Shown here one piece after another: positions 1 through 7,222 of a stretch of 7,222 nt of DNA. Made by a program: the position numbers and the translations under genes. Source of the stretch: Sedimenticola sp. (GTDB taxonomy: Bacteria; Pseudomonadota; Gammaproteobacteria; Chromatiales; Chromatiaceae); the NCBI GenBank assembly GCA_030590525.1, contig JAUUYI010000099.1:1-7222 (forward strand), given 5' to 3'. Position 1 is the stretch's first letter, and each line of letters opens with the position of its first letter. The notes under the pieces are model-generated. The model was not told where the DNA came from. It saw only the letters and a program-made list of their open reading frames with translations, and made no database searches.

Positions 1-374
1 GGTTTTCAGGGTAGGATTTCGTCCTGGAACGGGTGGATAAAACATCTACTCAGGATAGATACCCAATCAGCGGGAGTGTCTGTTGTTGGCCGACCACTGC
101 CATTTTGGGCCAAGTGCCAGGTAATTTCACAGTAGATTGGTGGGTATACCCTCATCAACGGCGGTCACCGACCCAGTATAGGCATTCGTGTAAACATCGA
201 GATTTGCCCTGGTGGGGTTGTTCGTTGGTGGTTGAGTGGCTGGTTTTGTCCGGCGCCATTCACCATCACGTTTTATTGCACGCCCGCCTCGGCATTTCCA
301 ACTCAGCCAAGTATCCACTGAATGCGCAAAGGGAGTATCGTTAGGCTATGGGTGCTGATGATCTGGAGGAGACC
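1..374. other. Stretch without a recognisable gene
   Basis: I see no credible gene here on either strand. One plus-strand frame is open from 33 to 344, but it has no ribosome binding site, is unusually rich in Trp, His and Cys, and resembles no family I know. A minus-strand frame at 127-318 is equally featureless. Small structures are present: a perfect 10-base palindrome GGGTATACCC at 142-151, and a weak hairpin AGGA/TCCT at 13-25. The left edge could hold the worn end of a neighbouring element. The upstream control region of the Hsp20-like gene must lie in the last part of this stretch, but I cannot pick out a convincing promoter. Confidence 0.6.
365..369 (+). promoter_or_regulatory. Ribosome binding site of the Hsp20-like gene
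   Basis: GGAGG lies five bases before the ATG at 375. This settles the start at 375 rather than at the in-frame ATG at 348, which has no Shine-Dalgarno match and would put nine charged residues ahead of the signal peptide. Confidence 0.8.
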
Positions 375-791
375 ATGAAAAAATTGCCAACTTCACTTGG
401 AGCAATCCTACTTTTCGTATTCGCTAATGGAGCATCGGCCTTGGGGCCGAATGATCAGATGCTCCTTAGTGTCCAAAGATGGCAGAGCGGACCGGGGGTG
501 TCGGCTGCCTTTTACGTAGAACAGCGGCAATGGCCTGCCGGTTACGGTATCAGGCTCTACGTCCCGGTTCGCAGAACTGCGGATATCCACGTTAGCGTGG
601 AAGGTAGCAGCCTCATCATCCGCAGCGAGGGAGAGAGACAGCGGGCACCCAGTAGCATCCAGGGGCCGATGTTCATGCAGTTCGGCAGCTTCAGCCAGTG
701 GTTGACCTTGCCACCAGATGCCAATATGAGTCAGATAAAGCTCACCAGTCATGGTGATGTGATCGACATCTTCATTCCGAGAACTCGTTAG
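375..791 (+). CDS. Exported Hsp20/alpha-crystallin-like protein
   Basis: This is a 138-residue protein. Residues 1-22 form a typical Sec signal peptide: MKK, a hydrophobic core, and a probable cut after GASA. The mature part ends in an alpha-crystallin-like fold. The strand pattern around ADIHVSVEGSSLIIRSEGE (69-87), the LTLPPDA turn (110-116), the SHGDVIDIFIP segment (125-135) and a final I-x-I motif (IFI, 132-134) match the Hsp20 domain. There is no cysteine. Small heat-shock proteins bind unfolding proteins without ATP and usually work in the cytoplasm; the signal peptide predicts a periplasmic holdase-like role here, which is inference. Family similarity in the N-terminal 45 mature residues is low. 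The gene stands alone, and nothing upstream is recognisable as a heat-shock promoter. The fold assignment is fairly sure, the function much less so. Confidence 0.72.
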   Translation: MKKLPTSLGAILLFVFANGASALGPNDQMLLSVQRWQSGPGVSAAFYVEQRQWPAGYGIRLYVPVRRTADIHVSVEGSSLIIRSEGERQRAPSSIQGPMFMQFGSFSQWLTLPPDANMSQIKLTSHGDVIDIFIPRTR

Positions 792-831
792 CGATTGGGG
801 AGAATTGACGATCGAATTTTAGAGTCGCTAA
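788..831. repeat. Inverted repeat overlapping a stop codon
   Basis: TTAGCGA (788-794) and its complement TCGCTAA (825-831) can pair across about 30 bases. The left arm contains the TAG stop of the Hsp20-like gene. The loop contains a partly symmetric AATTGACGATCGAATT. There is no T-run after the right arm, so it is not a standard terminator. It may stabilise the mRNA 3' end or be chance. Confidence 0.35.
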
Positions 832-846
832 ATGGCAGCAGCGTGC

Positions 847-887
847 CTACCCTCCTATTTGGTTCCGGCTTCGCCGGATTAGGGTAG
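847..887. repeat. Two-tier hairpin in spacer
   Basis: An outer stem CTACCCT (847-853) / AGGGTAG (881-887) encloses a perfect inner hairpin, TCCGGC (864-869), loop TTC, GCCGGA (873-878). The left side carries ten unpaired bases between the stems, the right side two. The shape suits an RNA 3'-end structure or a dispersed palindrome. No T-run follows on the plus strand. It could end transcripts from the Hsp20-like gene or from the toxin gene arriving on the minus strand. Confidence 0.45.
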
Positions 888-995
888 ATTGAGAGCTGAT
901 GGGGAAAGGTGGAATTGTCTGTGGTATCCGGTGTCGCAACTGTGTTGTTCTATGGTGCTGTCATGATACTGCGCCGGTTGAGGAGATAAAGGATG

Positions 996-1325
996 CTACT
1001 CGACCTCGATCAGCTTTTCTCCCTGCTCGAGGAGCGTCAGGATCTTTGGGATCAGCGGACCGAACCAGCTGAGCAGTGCCTGGCGGCGCGTGTTTCCGAG
1101 GCGGATCCAGATCACGGGAGGGCCCGTCTCCTCCATGGTTGCAAGGGTGACGAAATCCGCGTCCTTGCTGACAATGATGGCCCCCGTCTGCTGTGCCATC
1201 TTTCAGATGGAACGGTCACTGGCATCCGCCAGCCCAAGATCGGCCACATGCTGTGCAACCTGACCCTGGCTTTCGATCCAGCGGGCCAGGGCCGGCGGGA
1301 GTTGTGCATCGACCAGAAAACGCAT
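996..1325 (-). pseudogene. DUF5615 PIN-like toxin, broken by a nonsense codon
   Basis: Read from the ATG at 1325, the frame gives MRFLVDAQLPPALARWIESQ and continues to codon 40. It then meets TGA (1205-1203) and resumes in the same frame to a TAG at 996-998. Joined, it would be about 109 residues, the normal size for DUF5615 (Mut7-C-like PIN) proteins. The family hallmarks are all there: the N-terminal LVDAQLPP with its acidic residue, ADLGLADASDRSI, and IIVSKDADF after the stop. A Trp commonly follows the SDxxI segment, so a TGG to TGA change is the simplest explanation. A restart at the ATG at 1199 would give 67 residues lacking the first acidic residue and has no good ribosome binding site. 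The gene follows the DUF433 stop directly (TGAATG), as in intact pairs, where the product is thought to be a nuclease-type toxin. A sequencing error is the main alternative. Confidence 0.85.
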
Positions 1326-1550
1326 TCAGGCAACGTGTACCACAGCGTGATCGACTTGCCTGGCGGCATATTCGAGCGCCGCATTGATGTCTGCTTCTTC
1401 AAGATAGGGATAGTCCTCGAGGATCTCTTCTCGAGTGGCGCCAGCGGCCAGCAGATCCAGGATATCGGACACCCGTACCCTGAGCCCCCTGATACAGGGG
1501 CGTCCCCCGCACTGATCGGGGTCGACGGTGATGCGCTGCAGTTCATTCAT
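1326..1550 (-). CDS. DUF433 antitoxin
   Basis: This is a 74-residue protein with the complete DUF433 pattern: ITVDPDQCGGRPCIRGLRV near the N-terminus (7-25), then helices VSDILDLLAAGATREEIL and the YPYLEEADINAALEYAA segment. DUF433 proteins are small winged-helix-like DNA-binding proteins usually encoded just upstream of a DUF5615 PIN-like partner, and are regarded as the antitoxin of that pair; the family knowledge is mostly genomic rather than biochemical. Its TGA stop touches the ATG of the toxin reading frame, so the two were co-transcribed. The coding sequence is intact although the partner is broken. Expression is probably self-repressed, inferred from the family. Confidence 0.88.
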   Translation of the reverse strand: MNELQRITVDPDQCGGRPCIRGLRVRVSDILDLLAAGATREEILEDYPYLEEADINAALEYAARQVDHAVVHVA

Positions 1551-1558
1551 GACTGGAT

Positions 1559-1564
1559 CCCCTC
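1559..1564 (-). promoter_or_regulatory. Ribosome binding site of the DUF433 gene
   Basis: GAGGGG on the minus strand lies eight bases before the ATG at 1550 and supports that start. A second ATG four bases further on is out of frame. Confidence 0.65.
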
Positions 1565-1779
1565 ACTATTCCCCATACGGTGGTCGTCATTGACAGACAA
1601 TTCCAGTATACAACGCCCGCTTGTGGTTTGCCGATGCGGACACCAACCTATCTTGTCCCGTGATCCCGCTCCCCTCCTGTCGAGAAAAATCGGTCACTTG
1701 ACGCGGATCGTCGGACCTTAGACGGATAGGACAGCGACGACGGAGCAGAGCGGGAGATGCTGCCCGATTTAATTCGAGA

Positions 1780-1968
1780 AAATCTGGTGAAATCCTGATC
1801 AGCAAAGGAGAGCCGCTGGGCTGCCGTCCGCAGGTGCAGTTCCAGGGCAAGCGTGCTCGTATCCTTCTGGATCAGATACGTTCTGTCGACAAGCGGCGAG
1901 TAGGAGACAAGATGGGGGAAATCGATGCCGATATCTGGAAGCCGCTGCTACTGGAGATGTTAACCTGA
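1780..1968 (+). pseudogene. C-terminal remnant of a MazF/PemK-like toxin
   Basis: The plus-strand frame ending at TGA 1966-1968 has no usable start after an in-frame TGA at 1699. Its last about 60 codons read like the second half of a MazF-type endoribonuclease. Visible are ILISKGEPLG, then ARILLDQIRSVDKRRVGDKM, then ADIWKPLLLEMLT. The VLLDQIRSVDKRR-type segment is a recognisable family signature, normally followed by a short helix as here. The N-terminal half with the RGDIWW-type strand is not visible in any frame upstream, and no antitoxin precedes it. I therefore call it a truncated, non-functional fragment, assigned from memory of the family pattern. It abuts the transposase remnant that reads in from the opposite strand. 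Confidence 0.55.
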
Positions 1969-1974
1969 CAGGTA

Positions 1975-2156
1975 TCGGGATAGCGGATCATCGTCGGAGC
2001 TCATATACTTGGGTCTCCCCTTCCCTGATATCGCTTTGTCGAGCATACAACACAGCGTAATGCCTCGACATCGCCTGCGTGTATAGCAAAACCGACGATG
2101 CAGCGAGTGAGCTGGCCCATGATGACAACTGCCCAATGGGCGACACCCGTAGGCGA
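1975..2156 (-). pseudogene. Fragment of an integrase-core (DDE) transposase
   Basis: Two minus-strand frames together resemble the catalytic core of an rve-type transposase (IS3/IS481-like superfamily). The first, from 2156, gives SPTGVAHWAVVIMGQLTRCI and then VGFAIHAGDVEALR, to be compared with the family pattern HWVLVVMDQ-TRRIIGFGVHAGDV. After a frameshift between about 2057 and 2046 the second frame gives MLDKAISGKGRPKYMSSDDD and PLSRYL, matching the FNKAI-PKYLSSDHDPLFRF segment that holds a catalytic aspartate. The usually conserved Asp after VVM is Gly here. The N-terminal DNA-binding part, which would lie towards sdhB, and the C-terminal part are both missing. No terminal inverted repeats can be seen. 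The insertion-sequence family cannot be fixed further from this piece. Confidence 0.7.
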
Positions 2157-2188
2157 TCAGGATATCTTTTTGCAATTGTGGTGAGGCT

Positions 2189-2941
2189 ATGACTGAACAG
2201 ATCGAGTTTCGGATCAGGCGTCAGGATGGGCCGGGGACGGCCCCCTACTGGCAGGTGTTTCGAGTGCCCTGGCGGCCTGGCCACAATGTCGTCTCTGCGC
2301 TGATGGTGTTGCGGGAAAATCCGGTGACTACCGCGGGAGAACGGGTGCAGCCGGTGGCCTGGGAGTTCAACTGTATGGAAGAGGTGTGCGGCGCCTGCTC
2401 CATGATGGTCAACGGGGTGCCGCGTCAGGGCTGTGCGGCCCTGATTGATGAGCTGGAACAGCCCATCGTGCTGGAGCCGCTGGCCAAGTTTCCGGTGGTG
2501 CGGGATCTGATGGTGGACCGATCCGCTATTTTCGCTACCCTGCAGCAGGTGAAGGCGTGGATCGAGATCGACGGCGCCTGGAGTACTCACCGCGGGGCGC
2601 CCCTGATCTCCCCCCAGGCGTGGCGGGAGAACTATCACTACAGCCAGTGCATGAGCTGTGGCTGCTGTCTGGCTGCCTGCCCCCAGTATGGCCCCGGCAG
2701 TGACTTTGTCGGCCCCAATGTCCTGGCCCAGGTGCGGCTGATGAACGCACATCCCACCGGCCGCTTCAATCGCCCCGAGCGGCTGCATGCGATCATGGCC
2801 GAAGGAGGGCTGTCAGACTGTGGTAATGCTCAGAACTGCGTCCGTGTCTGTCCCAAGGATATCCCGCTCACCACCGCTATCGGCGAACTGGGACGCGAGG
2901 TGACGCTGCAACTGGCGCGGGATCTGTTCGGCAAGTCATGA
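2189..2941 (+). CDS. sdhB: Succinate dehydrogenase/fumarate reductase iron-sulfur subunit
   Basis: This 250-residue protein matches the Bacillus-type (type B) SdhB over its whole length. The N-terminal ferredoxin domain carries the [2Fe-2S] ligands C62-x4-C67-x2-C70 and C82 in CMEEVCGACSMMVNGVPRQG. The C-terminal domain has CMSCGCCLAACP (154-165) and CGNAQNCVRVCPK (211-223) for the [4Fe-4S] and [3Fe-4S] clusters. Other family marks are ALIDELEQPI, FPVVRDLMVDR and NAHPTGR. It passes electrons between the flavin of SdhA and the quinone site of the membrane anchor, on the inner face of the cytoplasmic membrane. The usual sdhC-sdhA-sdhB order is broken: just upstream lies transposase debris, and neither partner is in the window. 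The GTGAGG before the ATG is only two bases away, a poor ribosome binding site. The reading frame itself is intact. Sequence cannot tell the direction of catalysis (succinate oxidation or fumarate reduction). Confidence 0.93.
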   Translation: MTEQIEFRIRRQDGPGTAPYWQVFRVPWRPGHNVVSALMVLRENPVTTAGERVQPVAWEFNCMEEVCGACSMMVNGVPRQGCAALIDELEQPIVLEPLAKFPVVRDLMVDRSAIFATLQQVKAWIEIDGAWSTHRGAPLISPQAWRENYHYSQCMSCGCCLAACPQYGPGSDFVGPNVLAQVRLMNAHPTGRFNRPERLHAIMAEGGLSDCGNAQNCVRVCPKDIPLTTAIGELGREVTLQLARDLFGKS

Positions 2942-2942
2942 G

Positions 2943-2984
2943 ACAGAAGATAGAAGACAGAAGTCAGAAGTCAGAAGTCAGAGA
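2943..2984 (+). repeat. Heptamer array 1 (six units)
   Basis: Starting right after the sdhB stop, six 7-base units follow without a gap: ACAGAAG, ATAGAAG, ACAGAAG, TCAGAAG, TCAGAAG, TCAGAGA. The array ends at the A-run that belongs to the adjoining palindromic terminator. It is non-coding. Confidence 0.9.
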
Positions 2985-3019
2985 AAAAATGTCGGGCACA
3001 AAAACCGTGCCCGACCTAC
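2983..3019 (-). terminator. Palindromic terminator, repeat copy 1
   Basis: Read on the minus strand this is GTAG, a 9-bp perfect stem GTCGGGCAC / GTGCCCGAC around loop GGTTTTT, then ATTTTTTC. It is a strong intrinsic terminator for the YyaL-like gene, whose stop lies ten bases upstream at 3029. On the plus strand the same stem follows sdhB but has no T-run, so it would at most be a weak terminator there. It is identical at 36 of 37 positions to the copy at 5720-5756. Confidence 0.85.
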
Positions 3020-3028
3020 ATGGCTCGC

Positions 3029-5161
<2,133 letters not shown>

Positions 5162-5189
5162 TGGGTTTAAGTTGGCTCCGGTATGAGGG

Positions 5190-5200
5190 GTTACTGTAAC
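5190..5200. promoter_or_regulatory. Inverted repeat in the divergent promoter region
   Basis: GTTAC-T-GTAAC is a perfect inverted repeat in the roughly 50-base gap between the two divergent starts. Its position just before the deaminase ribosome binding site would suit a repressor site acting on one or both genes. No regulator is encoded nearby and no strong -10/-35 pair is visible, so the role is inference. Confidence 0.35.
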
Positions 5201-5203
5201 AGG

Positions 5204-5208
5204 GGAGG
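5204..5208 (+). promoter_or_regulatory. Ribosome binding site of the deaminase gene
   Basis: GGAGG lies five bases before the GTG at 5214 but only two before the GTG at 5211, and seventeen before the in-frame ATG at 5226. The spacing therefore favours a GTG start at 5214. Confidence 0.6.
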
Positions 5209-5213
5209 GGGTG

Positions 5214-5681
5214 GTGAAAAAACAGTATATGGGTGAGGCTATTGATCTCGCGGCTGGAGGGGTCGAACGGGGGGAAGGCGGACCCTTTGGTGCCGTAGTG
5301 GTGAAGGCGGGGAAGATCGTGGGACGGGGCTGCAACCGGGTGATCGTCGACTGCGACCCGACTGCTCACGCGGAGATGCTGGCGATACGGGAAGCCACCC
5401 GGCGGCTGGGCGAGGTGCACCTGGTTGGTGCGACCCTCTATACCAGTTGCGAGCCCTGCCCCATGTGCCTGAGCGCCGCCTACTGGGCCCACATCGACCG
5501 GGTCTGCTACGCGGCGACGGCGGTGGATGCGGCAGCGCTGGGGTTTGATGACCGTTTCATCCTGCAGCAACTCAGACTTTTACCGGAACAGCGCCGAATC
5601 CCGATGGAACCACTGATGCGGGAACAGGCGCTGGGGGTGTTTCGGAAGTGGCAGGAGAGCGAGCAGGGGCGCATTTACTAA
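5214..5681 (+). CDS. guaD: Guanine deaminase-like cytidine-deaminase-fold enzyme
   Basis: This is a 155-residue zinc hydrolase of the nucleoside deaminase family (156 if the GTG at 5211 is used). Counting from 5211, the zinc ligands are H53 in TAHAE and C83 and C86 in SCEPCPMC, with E55 as the proton shuttle. The layout matches Bacillus subtilis GuaD almost residue for residue: [10 protein letters not shown] near the N-terminus, [31 protein letters not shown], a GFDD segment at 111-114, a RIP segment, and a C-terminal tyrosine as the last residue, which in GuaD reaches into the partner subunit. Those marks favour guanine over adenosine-tRNA or cytosine as substrate: guanine plus water to xanthine plus ammonia, in purine salvage in the cytoplasm. 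The gene stands alone, with an intrinsic terminator about 40 bases after its stop. Substrate is inferred from similarity. Confidence 0.88.
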   Translation: MKKQYMGEAIDLAAGGVERGEGGPFGAVVVKAGKIVGRGCNRVIVDCDPTAHAEMLAIREATRRLGEVHLVGATLYTSCEPCPMCLSAAYWAHIDRVCYAATAVDAAALGFDDRFILQQLRLLPEQRRIPMEPLMREQALGVFRKWQESEQGRIY

Positions 5682-5683
5682 AA

Positions 5684-5718
5684 GCAGGACCCAGGACCGA
5701 GGATCCAGGACCGAGCCA
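5684..5718 (+). repeat. Heptamer array 2 (five units)
   Basis: Three bases after the deaminase stop comes GCAGGAC, CCAGGAC, CGAGGAT, CCAGGAC, CGAGCCA. Units 2-3 and 4-5 also form a 14-base double unit. The array runs straight into palindrome copy 2. Confidence 0.8.
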
Positions 5719-5719
5719 A

Positions 5720-5756
5720 GTAGGTCGGGCACGATTTTTGTGCCCGACATTTTTTC
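5720..5756 (+). terminator. Palindromic terminator, repeat copy 2
   Basis: GTAG is followed by the 9-bp stem GTCGGGCAC / GTGCCCGAC around loop GATTTTT, then ATTTTTTC. It is an intrinsic terminator in the right orientation for the deaminase gene and differs from copy 1 at a single loop base. Confidence 0.88.
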
Positions 5757-5780
5757 CGGCGGGTGGCTTTGGGAAATGAC

Positions 5781-5809
5781 GTCGGGCATAAACGGCATGC
5801 CCGACCTAC
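5781..5809 (-). repeat. Palindromic repeat copy 3, inverted and diverged
   Basis: Plus-strand GTCGGGCAT (5781-5789) pairs with ATGCCCGAC (5797-5805) and is followed by CTAC. In the orientation of the family it reads on the minus strand, facing copy 2. The loop differs and the T-run is lost (CATTTCC instead), so it is probably not a terminator. Together, 5720-5730 and 5799-5809 form an 11-base perfect inverted repeat framing about 90 bases. Confidence 0.8.
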
Positions 5810-5817
5810 TCCCTGAG

Positions 5818-5852
5818 TCAGAATGCAGTAATCAGTATTCAGGAATCAGAAT
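5818..5852 (+). repeat. Heptamer array 3 (five units)
   Basis: TCAGAAT, GCAGTAA, TCAGTAT, TCAGGAA, TCAGAAT follow one another exactly. The unit pattern is close to that of array 1, with AT instead of AG endings. Confidence 0.8.
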
Positions 5853-5890
5853 GGGATCACGCCAGGCTCTGGAAGGTTCCTCTGTTTTTC

Positions 5891-5918
5891 ATTCTGAATA
5901 CTGACTTCTGTCTCCTGT
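5891..5918 (-). repeat. Heptamer array 4 (four units, minus orientation)
   Basis: On the minus strand this reads ACAGGAG, ACAGAAG, TCAGTAT, TCAGAAT. Two of these units are identical to units in array 3, so arrays 3 and 4 can pair as a large imperfect stem across about 40 bases. It lies about 20 bases before the methyltransferase start and therefore within or next to its likely promoter or leader. Confidence 0.75.
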
Positions 5919-5938
5919 TTCTTCTGGACTGGGGTAGA

Positions 5939-7150
5939 ATGACCCCCATGAATCAGGAAATGACCCCACTGCGTCTGAAAAAGGACCAGGATCGACGGCT
6001 GCGCTTTGGCCACTGCTGGATCTATAGCAATGAGATCGATATTGGCGCCACGCCTCTGAAGGCGCTGGAGCCGGGGCAGCCGGTGGACATCCTCAATCAC
6101 CAGGGTAAGTGGCTTGGCTCTGGTTACGCCAATCCCCACTCGCTGATCTGCGCCCGACTGGTAAGCCGTGATCGGGCACATCCCCTCACCGGTTCGCTCA
6201 TCGTACACCGGCTGAATATTGCCTTGTCGCTGCGGGAGCGGATCTACCCTGGTCCCTGGTATCGGCTGCTGTTCGGTGAAAGCGATGGCCTCCCGGGGCT
6301 GGTGCTGGACCGTTACGGGGATGCGGTGGTGATCCAGATTACCACCGCGGGTATGGAACGGATGCACCAGGAGATCGTGGCGGCGGTGGATAAGGTGCTG
6401 AAACCCCAGGTTATCATCCTGCGTAATGATACCGGGGCGCGCAAGGCCGAAGGATTGCCACTGACCGTGGAGGTAGTGTCAGGGGAGGCGCCGGACTACC
6501 TGGAGCTGAGGGAGAGCGGCGCAATCTTTCGAGTGCCTGCGATCACCGGGCAGAAGACCGGATGGTTTTTCGATCAGGCCTCCAATCGGGAGCGGATGCG
6601 GCGTTACCTGATGGGAAAACGGGTGCTGGATGTCTGCAGTTACGTGGGAGGCTGGGGTGTGCAGGCGGCGATTGGCGGGGCAGAGGGGGTCGTTTGCGTG
6701 GATAGTTCGCTGCCGGCGTTGGAGTCGCTCCAGGAGAATGCCCGCCTCAACGAGGTGACATCACGTGTGCAGACGCTGAAGGGCGATGCTTTCGAGTTGT
6801 TGAGGGGGTTGAGAAATGAGCGGGAACGCTTCGATATCGTGATACTGGACCCGCCCGCTTTTATCAAGCGCCGCAAAGATATCAAGGAGGGGAGCCTGGC
6901 TTATCGGCGCCTGAATGAGCTGGGGCTGCGGCTGCTGTCAAAGGATGGCCTCTTGATCACTTCATCCTGTTCTCACCACATGTCCGGGGAGGCCTTGTTG
7001 CAGACGGTGCAGCGGGCGGGACGTCACCTCGACCGCAGCCTGCAGCTGTTGGAGCAGGGGGGGCAGTCGGCGGACCACCCCGTTCACCCGGCTATTCCGG
7101 AGACGGCATATCTCAAGACCTTCTATCTCAGATCGTTGCCCTCCTTCTGA
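5939..7150 (+). CDS. rlmI: RlmI-type 23S rRNA (cytosine-C5) methyltransferase
   Basis: This protein of up to 403 residues has the layout of E. coli RlmI (396 residues). An N-terminal PUA RNA-binding domain (about 8-80) includes LRLKKDQDRRLRFGHCWIYS and DILNHQGKWLGSGYANP. A linker domain has FGESDGLPGLVLDRYGD (112-128) and QKTGWFFDQ (205-213). The Rossmann methyltransferase domain has motif I VLDVCSYVGGWG (229-240) for S-adenosylmethionine, an acidic loop VVCVDSS, motif IV LDPPAF (303-308) and the catalytic-cysteine motif SSCSH (Cys344). The C-terminal ADHPVHPAIPETAYLK matches the family end. The expected product is m5C at the position equal to E. coli C1962 of 23S rRNA; the exact target is inferred. 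Start choice is unsure: ATGs at 5939, 5948 and 5960 are all in frame, and family openings resemble MTPLRLKK at 5960. None has a strong ribosome binding site. Confidence 0.88.
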   Translation: MTPMNQEMTPLRLKKDQDRRLRFGHCWIYSNEIDIGATPLKALEPGQPVDILNHQGKWLGSGYANPHSLICARLVSRDRAHPLTGSLIVHRLNIALSLRERIYPGPWYRLLFGESDGLPGLVLDRYGDAVVIQITTAGMERMHQEIVAAVDKVLKPQVIILRNDTGARKAEGLPLTVEVVSGEAPDYLELRESGAIFRVPAITGQKTGWFFDQASNRERMRRYLMGKRVLDVCSYVGGWGVQAAIGGAEGVVCVDSSLPALESLQENARLNEVTSRVQTLKGDAFELLRGLRNERERFDIVILDPPAFIKRRKDIKEGSLAYRRLNELGLRLLSKDGLLITSSCSHHMSGEALLQTVQRAGRHLDRSLQLLEQGGQSADHPVHPAIPETAYLKTFYLRSLPSF

Positions 7151-7179
7151 TCCGGAGGGCACAGCGGCTCGTTCGCAGT

Positions 7180-7197
7180 ATCGGGCTGAGTCCCGAT
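7180..7197 (+). terminator. Weak hairpin after the methyltransferase gene
   Basis: ATCGGG (7180-7185) and CCCGAT (7192-7197) form a 6-bp stem with loop CTGAGT, followed by only two further Ts. It is 30 bases after the stop and may end the transcript weakly. The last 25 bases of the window hold no gene start that I can see. Confidence 0.4.
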
Positions 7198-7222
7198 TTG
7201 CATCCTGCCGTGCTGAATCTGA

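Larger units (their letters stand above)
1551..2188. other. Region of decayed mobile and toxin-antitoxin DNA
   Basis: No intact gene is present between the DUF433 start and sdhB. Apart from the MazF-like and transposase remnants, bases 1551-1780 hold the DUF433 control region, including a GTATAC palindrome and a TTGACAGACAA inverted motif around 1589-1610 that could serve as an operator. I recognise nothing else. The mix of short truncated pieces in opposite orientations is typical of repeated insertion followed by deletion. Confidence 0.6.

Noticed and set aside
33..344. Open plus-strand frame of 103 codons.
   Set aside because: No ribosome binding site, odd composition rich in Trp and His, and no family resemblance.
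340..346. GTTAGGC just upstream of the Hsp20-like gene, resembling an integron attC core site (GTTRRRY).
   Set aside because: No matching inverse core site (RYYYAAC) is found at a suitable distance upstream, there is no second core site after the gene, and no attC-like fold is visible.
1203..1205. Selenocysteine or programmed readthrough at the in-frame TGA of the toxin gene.
   Set aside because: No suitable hairpin was seen just after the codon, the family has no selenoprotein members that I know, and Trp is the expected residue.
993..1721. Long plus-strand frame of 242 codons with a good-looking AGGAG before its ATG.
   Set aside because: It lies antisense to the DUF433/DUF5615 genes, which are clear family members; the translated product has no recognisable features.
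1988..2069. Minus-strand peptide containing AVLYARQSD, reminiscent of the start of a serine recombinase.
   Set aside because: The other two minus-strand frames of the same bases together fit an integrase-core transposase much better, and there is no continuation of a recombinase.
2119..2188. Possible end of an sdhA gene just before sdhB.
   Set aside because: None of the three plus-strand frames resembles an SdhA C-terminus; the bases are explained up to 2156 by the transposase remnant.
2943..2984. Short tandem repeats considered as a CRISPR array.
   Set aside because: Units are 7 bases with no spacers, and no cas genes are nearby.

Overview
The window looks like a chromosomal segment from a gammaproteobacterium of moderately high GC content. 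The group is inferred from protein character only: an RlmI-like rRNA methyltransferase, DUF433/DUF5615 and MazF-type toxin-antitoxin pieces, and GC-rich codon use. A sulfur-oxidiser or Chromatiales-type relative would fit, but the sequence does not prove it.

Left part (1-2188): an apparently gene-free stretch of about 370 bases, then a small exported Hsp20/alpha-crystallin-like protein (375-791). Next comes a patch of decaying accessory DNA. It holds a minus-strand DUF433 antitoxin gene with a DUF5615 PIN-like toxin gene directly behind it, the toxin broken by one in-frame TGA. It also holds a plus-strand reading-frame tail resembling the C-terminal half of a MazF/PemK toxin, and a frameshifted minus-strand fragment of an integrase-core (DDE) transposase that ends 33 bases before the next gene.

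Middle (2189-5681): an intact sdhB for the iron-sulfur subunit of a Bacillus-type succinate dehydrogenase/fumarate reductase, with no sdhA or sdhC beside it. It converges with a minus-strand gene for a YyaL/DUF255 thioredoxin-fold protein of 710 residues. That gene is divergent from a guanine-deaminase-like gene (guaD), with about 50 bases between them.

Right part (5682-7222): a repeat-rich spacer, then an RlmI-type 23S rRNA cytosine methyltransferase gene and a weak hairpin at the window edge. There is no obvious shared pathway; these are mostly single housekeeping genes, some separated by repeats.

The most unusual signal lies in the spacers. A 37-base palindromic terminator occurs twice, 36/37 identical, once on each strand, each time at the end of a different gene (yyaL-like and guaD-like). 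A third, diverged palindrome faces the second. These palindromes are flanked by four arrays of degenerate 7-base units, mostly with a CAG core. Together they look like a composite dispersed repeat family that also supplies transcription terminators.
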